A stretch of DNA of 64,000 nucleotides, taken from positions 1,073,501-1,137,500 of the forward strand of contig JASPKZ010007247.1 of NCBI GenBank assembly GCA_030220185.1, read 5' to 3'. Below the pieces are notes generated by a model. That model saw nothing but the letters and a program-made list of their open reading frames with translations, was not told where the DNA came from and did no database searches. Shown piece after piece: positions 53,301-62,300 of this stretch. How positions within the stretch are numbered: position 1 is the stretch's first letter; each line of letters begins with the position of its first letter. The translations under genes were made by a program, and so were the position numbers. This stretch comes from Diploptera punctata (lineage: Eukaryota > Arthropoda > Insecta > Blattodea > Blaberidae).

Positions 53301-56300
53301 CTATTATTCAAAATCTTTTACAATTTCTCTTGCTAGAACATGGAATTCCCTTCCACCCTATGTCAGAGACTGCCAAACTTTACCATCTTTCAGAAACAAA
53401 TTGAAAATAAAATTACTAACAGAAACAACTCACTAATATTACTTTTTAAAAATTAATAATGTGTTTTTTCATTATTTAATAAAAATAGATTTAAAATTTG
53501 TTAATATATTTACCTAATGCCTTGTATAATAAGCGATAGATTAATTCATTGTAGTTTATTACTTTCTTTGTATTTTTTCTTTCTTTTCTTTTTATGTATA
53601 GTAGATTTGAGCTGTTATTCCTTTTTGTATTCATTCTATCATTAATTTAATTTTAATTGTATTTAATTTTATTGTATTATTAGATGCTATTTTCATTGTT
53701 ATTCAATTTGACAGATAATTAATTGCTTAGTATGACTATTATTGTAATTTTTTGTATTTATATGTAACATATGTTTGTCCTGGTGAGTGGAAGAGAATGC
53801 GACATGGCCTTAACTCCACCAGGCTAAATAAATCTATTCTAAATAAATCTATTCTATTCTAATACCAATGAAAATTCCTTCTTTACAAAAACAGACTAGG
53901 TCCAATCTTATTTTAATAAAACAAATCTCAGTTGAATGTGGAGGGGTGGAAATAGATGGGAATGCTTTCTAAAATTTCTCTTTAGTGGAGGACTTCAGGA
54001 CAGATGAATGAACATATCTTGGATGTATATGTGTGTTCCATTACCACAACTGCATTTTTCACACTTTTCATAGTTTGAGTTCCACACTTGGTTGTTAACA
54101 AAGATGGACTATAATGGAACCAAAACTTAGTGGATACTCACATATCTCTAACCTAAAAATTTACAGACAAATTTAAACAGTTCCTCTAACATGGATTATG
54201 ACTCATAGAAGCATGAATGAAGAAAATGTTTGCTAAAGCTAACCTCATAATACTCTCTGTTACTGGCAGCTTTGAGGGCAGAGATCCAGTCCTCCATCTC
54301 ACGGCGAGAATCAGCACACAATACCAACCGGCGGAATGGTGTGATCACCTGCAAATTTATATACATTATATAGACCTCAATAAAGACATTTCAACTGGTG
54401 AGGTAAATAAACATGGTGTAGATGTAGTTATTGTTAGATCAACATAAGTGAACATTAAATGTTAGTTATTTTTTATCCAGTGACAGCCAGGAATTGCCCA
54501 AGGTTTGTCGACCTGAGGGGCAATCAGAACTATTAAAAATTATATCAGCATTATTAATTTAATGAACACTGATATTTCATAGTAAAATTTATTTCCAGTA
54601 GTTGAGGCCAAGTGGTGTAATGTACTTTAGAGCTTCTGGAGCTTAGGGCCAGAAGAAAAATGGACTCATCATCAACACAATTATTATTTTCTTAAAGCTT
54701 ATTCTGTATTATAATAACATGTAAAGCGTCCATTGGGCAAAGGGCCTCAATACCATCTTGTTTTGGAAAGAATATGTACTTTCCAGCAGAATTTTGCTCC
54801 AGCCCACAAATATGATTTATCACAAATCCGGCTTGAAGCTCATCTAATTATTTTGTATAATTGAATGGCATCATGCCAGCCCAGACCACTACAAACTTTG
54901 ATTAATGCTAGGGGGCATTGTTTGTAACAAGATACTAAACCCATAACTGATAGGTTGAAGAGTGCCTTAATGCCAGCAGAGACTAATTTCCAATTGACAC
55001 CATGCATATGTCAATTGTAGAATGACCTGAAAGAAACACTTAGGCTCGAATCTATGAACGCATTAGACCGTAAAAGTCGTTCTCTGCCTGTACTCTGCTG
55101 AGAAAGTTGCATCCAAATACGTTTTTGCGTACTCAAAAATCTGTTCATGCGATAATAATTGTTGAAATTCCTAAGCTATCTGGCGAGGTGACTTAGCAGA
55201 GAAACGAATCGTGAGCAACCCGATGAGAACCGATGGTAACCGATGTAGTTTGAAACCTTGCCGCGTACCTTGCTGCTTTATCCAAGATGTCGGACCTTGA
55301 AGACTTCGATCATGTTTTCGGTATACGCAGAGAAGAGGAATTTGATAGAGTCTACCAAAGAATTCAACTGGAAGAACAGGGGAATCGGCGTAATATCGCG
55401 CGATGCAGACGTCGTAGTATACGGTATTATTTGCGGGACGCAAGCGTAAATGCGTTCCTCTAGCAGACGAAAATAACGGAAGTGGTTTTATCGCTGGGAA
55501 TCCTGGGTAATTTCTTGCCAATATTACGAGAAAAACTACTTTCATGCATGACCAGTCAGTGACTCGCTAATTCGAATTTTGCACGTTCTCACGGAAAACT
55601 CAACTCACCGGAGACTAATGTATTTGCATGCGGCCCTTAGAATCTATGTCTGTGCAAAAGGTGCAATTTGAAAAATGAAATACATTGAAATTTAATACAC
55701 TAAAGTTACATTAAAATATGTGGAACTATTTTTTTTAGGTTTTCTTCAAAAACGTTGCATCAGTTTTTATGACAAGACTCAATATAGCCTATTTCTGACC
55801 AGGGATAGCAACTTATGTTGGTTCTGCAACATTATCATAACTGAAATAAGTAGGGAGGACGTCGCTGTTTTAATCGTCAATCAGGGATAGTTCTGTAGTG
55901 TCACGGCAACCTATTCCGCTGCATGAGTTCTCCCGCATTCTATGTCAACACAGATAAAATTTTACATCACGAGGCGCAACTGGTAGAGTTCTTTGTTTTT
56001 TAAATGCCACGAAGTTGTCTTTTGAGATTTCTGGCTTTCTCCTAGTAATGGCGGAATTATCTATTTCTTAGGTTGGGGCACCTGGAAGGCGGAGTTACGT
56101 TCCTCCGATGATATGATGTGTGATGAATGATAATGAATCGCCAGGAGAGTCTTAACCTAGACTTAATCAAAATTCCAGATCGTGGGCAACCACAGGAATA
56201 ATTCCTTTTAAGGAAAAATCCTATGGTCTGACCTGGAATCGAACCCGGGACTTCATGAATATAGTCAGAAACGCTGATCACTAGCCTACGAGGCTGGTCA

Positions 56301-59300
56301 AAGGTCGATATCCTTTATTAAGCTGTTTCACAATATTAAATAGACTGTACCATAATTAAAATATTGTGTTGTAATGAATTATTTATTTCAGTATTAAAAA
56401 AACCAAAACCTCCAGGTAACTAATAAATTGATGTTGTTATACATCAACCGGTTAAGCGCCATTTAAAAAATTGAGATTTTGATGCCCTCTGTCGCACTGG
56501 TTCATGAAGTAAGTGTATGCACACTTTTAGCGTCGAATATTTAAATATAGCCTTATTATTAAAGAAAAATATAAACGCCATCGATCTTATCAGATTCTAA
56601 GTTTTGCAACTAACTGCTATGAAACCAGATCTTCATAAATATCAATCTAAAGTTTTGCATCATGCAGCTAAGCGCCAAATGTTCCCTCTCTTAGATTGTT
56701 ATGACATAACTGTCAAACAAGGAAAATAACTTGCAATATCCAGTATTGTTAGTTTGGAGCTAGAATAAACAGTGAAGATTAACTTAAACTTCAAACGTAT
56801 TTTCCTAGAAACTTAGATAATAGCGCATAGCCGGTTGATGCTATTATAAATGTGTAAGAAATTCATTTGGGCTGTGTGGACATTTCCCCCCCCCCCAGTT
56901 GAACTTCCTTCTTCGGAGTTGTTGTGATGGATGGAACGGAAGTTGGTGTTTTCCTTCTTCATGGTTTATAGCAGGGTCACCAATTGGCGGACCGCGGTCC
57001 GGATCCTGACCCTGGGGCTTTGGTTTCCGGACCGGTTAAATATTGAATTAATAGAATTTTTAAAAGCCGGTTAAACATCGAATACAACCAGTTGTTCTAA
57101 ATTTCATGTCATGATATTATTATTGTTGGCTCGGTTGGCAGTACTGCTTATGGTCGGAGATTTGACTGAAGATGATCGGGATTCCGTTTGAAACTTGATA
57201 TCGAGAAAAATTCGAAATGTGTGAAGTGTGAATTTAAATACTATTACTCTGACCATATGCTAAGTTTATCATAAACTTATTAATAATTATTACAATTAAT
57301 AACTATGTACTACTGTGCTGTATCCATTTAGTATTTACCATGTATTTTGTTTAATTTGTGCAATTCATACCTATAATATAATTTAAATAATTTCCTTATA
57401 ATATTGGTTACTTAATAAAAGCTTCGTATGTTTAATCAACTGTGGTTCCGGATCTCGACTTAACTACTTTGAAAATGGACCTCCATGAAATCTAATTGAT
57501 GACCCCTGGTTTATAGTTTTGGATTGAACCATGTTATGAACATAGAGAACCGAATTATGAATGTGTGCACAGTTGACTAATAAATCCACTCGGAATGTGT
57601 TAAGTAAGCACTTGGACATCTGACAGACATATCTGGATTGATAGTTAATGCGAAATGAAGTTGGTGCAAGTGTAACAGCACTGTAGAGAGTTACATCAAC
57701 ATTCACATTCGTTTGTTTGTTTGTTTAGAGATCGGATGTCGAGAGGAGAGGATAAATTATACAAACATCGAAACTCGTCCAACCAAAACACTCATCTTCT
57801 CTGCTATATTATTTCTTTCAGTTTTCAATATTTTTTATAAACACATGTCCCTCATGAATTAAAAAGTCTGACGAACAATTCGTTCTTTCAATCGAGCAAT
57901 GAGCAGGCTCAGATAGCATTCTATTCAGGAGATTCGAAATTCTATCTGGGAGATTACCAAATCTAACTGGGAATTTGTTAATTTTAAAGGACTATTTTCT
58001 CATTGTACTTGTGTCATATTTTGCTCTAAAGTAAACAAAGGCCTAATTAAAGTTGGTAAATAATTAGAGATTAGGGTAGAGTGATTTATATTTTTATCTA
58101 ACGATGACCTTTAGCAACTTACTTACTCACTGGCACTATCGAACCCGTAGGTTCATGGCCACACGGACATAAGCTCTCCATACATCCCTATCCTGAGCCA
58201 ATGCTTTCCAATCATTTCCCTCAAATCATAGTTTGATGTTATTCTCCCATCTCATTCTTGTCTACCAACTGGGCGTTTTCACTCTGGCTTTCCTACAAGA
58301 AGCTTCCATGCACGTATTTCATTCCCCATACGCGCAACATGTCCTGCCCATCGCAGTCTATGAGACTTAACTGTTCTTATTATATCTGGCTTCCTATAAA
58401 GACCATGTAGTTCATTATCATGTAGTCTTCTCCATTCACCTGTCTGTTCATCTCTCTTTGGTCCAATTTTTTCCCTAAGAACTTTATTCTCAAATACTCG
58501 TAACACTCTTTCCTCCCATATAGTTAGAGTCCATGTTTCACACCCATATAATATAACTGGTAGAATAATAGTTTTGTATATTTTCAGCTTAACTTTTTTG
58601 AAAGGAGTTGGGGCATCAAGAGTCTCTGCAATGCATAATAGCACGCATTTCCGGAATTGAGCTCATGTTTAATTTCTTTGCGCATCTCATTCCTATTTGT
58701 AATTATTGTCCCTAGGTATTTGAATTCAGCCACTTCCTCAAAATTTCCCTCATTAGCTGTCCATTATATAATGTATTTCTACGTGTGACCATTTATTTAG
58801 TTTCATTGATATTTACTTCCAGTCCTAATTTCTTAGTGTTACTCAATAGTGTATGCGTGTTGTCCTTTAGTATCTCCTCGCTATCGGCCAATAGTACTAC
58901 ACCATCAGCATAAATTAACAGCTTATTAATGCCATTGAGTTGTAGGCCTTCCTCATCCTCTAAAGATTTGATGGCATGCTCTAGTACAAAATTAAATAGT
59001 AGAGGAGATAGTGCATCTCCTTGCTTCAAACCCATTCTGGATTTCAAAAGTGTCCGAAAACTGTTTGCCTACACGCATTCTACTCTTTGTGCCATTTAGA
59101 CACACTCGTATAAAGTCTTTGCCGACCGAATTCATCGCTGGCGATCCTCGTCGTGTATTTGAACTTCTTGAATAGCAGACGAACTTTGCCGGCGATTCTA
59201 AATAATACAGAAGTTATTCTCCGTACTCATTGGTGGAATTGCTAAAAACAAACGAAGATTGATTGACAAAATGTCGGCTAAACAAAGCTTATTTTCTAAC

Positions 59301-62300
59301 TTCAGCAAATATAACGACGATTTTTTTTGTTAGAAATCGTGTTCAATAAGATATAAACATGATACAAATAAACAAAATATTTGTTGTGACTTGAACTTTG
59401 TCAATAGATAAATAAAAGCTGCAAATTATTGTATTGCATCCTAGGGAATTTTATGCTACGAGTGCGTGTATCAGGCTATTACATAAATTTCGTCTTCTGT
59501 TAAATTCAAAATATTATAAAACTACGTACTCAGCCAAAAATTTAAAGTATTCTTAAAATTTAATATAATGAGGCAGATGTTTCATTATTTAAAAGCCTCG
59601 AAGACGCCATCTGTAGACATCCATTTAAAATTTTATTCTTTCGACTGAACTTCAGAATAAGTAGGCCTATTACTTTGATCTATGATTTTCCATACGACAT
59701 TCTTATGATACTGTTGCTCTAGGTTTCCCCCCCCCCCGTTTTTACTATCATATCGTATTATTTCAAAATATTGCAACGATACTTAAAAACATTGTTTAAA
59801 AAATATTAAATATTTATCTATGTACGAAAATTGCCAATGTTTTCACAAGTTCTATAAAATCGTAATGCGCATGCGCGAACGCTTAAATTAAATCCTCCAC
59901 TGGCAGGACATATCTGTTCATGGCCAACATTCGTAATTAATTCCAAGACATATTTTATGAATGGGACAAGTTAGTGTAAACCAGATTAGTTTATAGTTTA
60001 CTGAATAATAATATGTATGCTATTTATTTCATTATGTTATGCAGAGACAGGTTAGTGTATATCCAGTTCTTCTAAACATGTTTGGAAATGTATTGCGAAT
60101 GCTGGTTATTCCGATTTCACATATACAGGATGATCTAAAATTCCCCTTACAAACTTCTAGGACTTGTAGAGGGGTTGATAATATTTCGAATTGGAAACCA
60201 TGTCCGGAAACTTACCGTTTCCGTGCTGTAGCCATTTGAAAACATGTTTTTAACGCGACCACTTTTACAAGTAACATTGGTTAACATGATTTTTGTCTCA
60301 TGAGTACCAATAACTGTATTTAATGCAGTTTGTTAACGTGTTTTCAAATATGTGTTCTGAATATCTCTATCACCCACAGTTTTTTTTATTTCAATTTCAA
60401 TTAATGGATTTAAATAATTATGTTTTTAATAAACGTTTTTTCGTCCATTTGTCCATTGTAAAATAAAACTAAATGAGCTAACTCAGGAGATTTCAGCTGT
60501 GGAAAAGAGATATCAAGGCAAATGGAATCCTAATATGCTGGCCGATTATTGTTAGACCATCACGAGGGATGCACCACAGGAGAAATATAGCAGAAAATCG
60601 TCATTTCCTACTTTATAGGTGAGTCCGAATGTTCGAATATTGTGTAGTTACGTATGTAGAAAATATTAAAGTGGATGCACCACAGGAGAAATATAGCAGA
60701 AAATCGTCATTTCTTACTTTCTAGGTGAGTCCGAATGTTCGAATATTGCGTAGTTAAGAATGTAGAAAATATTAAAGTATTTGAAATTATAAATTCCTGT
60801 CTCTCGGAAACCTTGCGCGATGGAGAAAAACCGGTATCATATTTGAATTCAGGAGAAAAAAATACTATCAGAATCACATATTTATCTTTCTGAGACAAAA
60901 AAAGTTTCTCTTTTGTTGCTCAGTGTTATAGAAAAACCCTCTGCAATTTTTTGAACCAAACCCGGCATGTAGCACCCAATCAGGAAATGTACAGTCGAGT
61001 TCGTTAAATCGGATCATTAGGAGTGGAGGTTGCAAAAAGTCAATAGGTCTAAAGCGGCAGCCGATTTTCGATTTTTCGTAACGAAAGTAGTATGCGCCAC
61101 TGATATAAAACAAGAAAGGTATTATCCAAGAGTAAGGGATATCCGACCATCAGGAGTGGGAGTTTTCCTGAAAACAAGGATCTATGACAGAAATTTAAAA
61201 AATAGCTCTAGAGGCCGTCATATTTGTTTTATGGTAATGAAACCGGATACATACACTTTAATTAACAAAACAAATATATATTCCAAAAAATTAAATTCGA
61301 TTTTCTGAAGAATTATCTTAGTTTATGCAGTTCCTGCGTGAAAGAGAATTTTTGTTTATATTTAGTGATACATTGAAATTGCGAATATGATGAAATGGGC
61401 CCTGCTAATTAAATTCCAACCCAACGTTTGCCTTGGCGATTAAGGGAAACCAGGAAACAATCTGTCAGTTGGTCTGTACCGGGATTTGAAATCGGAACCT
61501 CCAGACATTTAAAGATTCTAAATAAAATATACGCTTAGATGTCAATGCGACTAAAAATAAGAATTAAATAAAGATCAAGTAAAAAGAGCATATGTGTATA
61601 TAGGGAAAGCTTTTCTTCATGATTCAATTTTTTTATTAGGAATATTCCACATTACAGTGTTTTTCCTTCAACCCAAAGTGATTTGTCGCCAGAGGTTCCT
61701 GTCTAAAGCATCTTCTTCCCTCAAATCTCTAGCTTCCATACGTCTCCTCACCCTATCTATCGAACTTTCTTCGGTATTCTCTCTTCGTCCATTCTTATGA
61801 GGTATCCATATCATTTCAAACGTTTTTCTTCTATTTTTTCTTTCTAATTTTTTCAACTTTCATAATTTCCCTTATTGTGTTGTTTCTGACCTTATCCCTT
61901 CTTGAAATTCTTGTCGATCGCCTCCAAAAATCCATTTCTACTGTTAACAGCTTGTTGGCTTGTTTTATATTTACTGACATAATTAAATTTAAACAGATTA
62001 TTCTATACATGATTAAAAAAAATGTGGGGTCAGGATTTTTAAACTGACCCAAACCATCTGGCGGCACCGTGGTTCTGGGTTCTACTCAGCCTCTAACATA
62101 AATGAATACCAGACGCTTGTTCTGGGGGTAAACGCGACCGTCTTGCTGGGCTGACAACCCGGCTGACATCAAGTGCCGATTGTCTAGAAAAAGTGGGAGC
62201 CTTAACCTCCTAACATCCCAAGGGCCTCCTAAAGCTTGTAGTGGTATCACTTTACTTACTTACTTACTTACTTACTCACTGGCACTATCGAACCCGTAGG

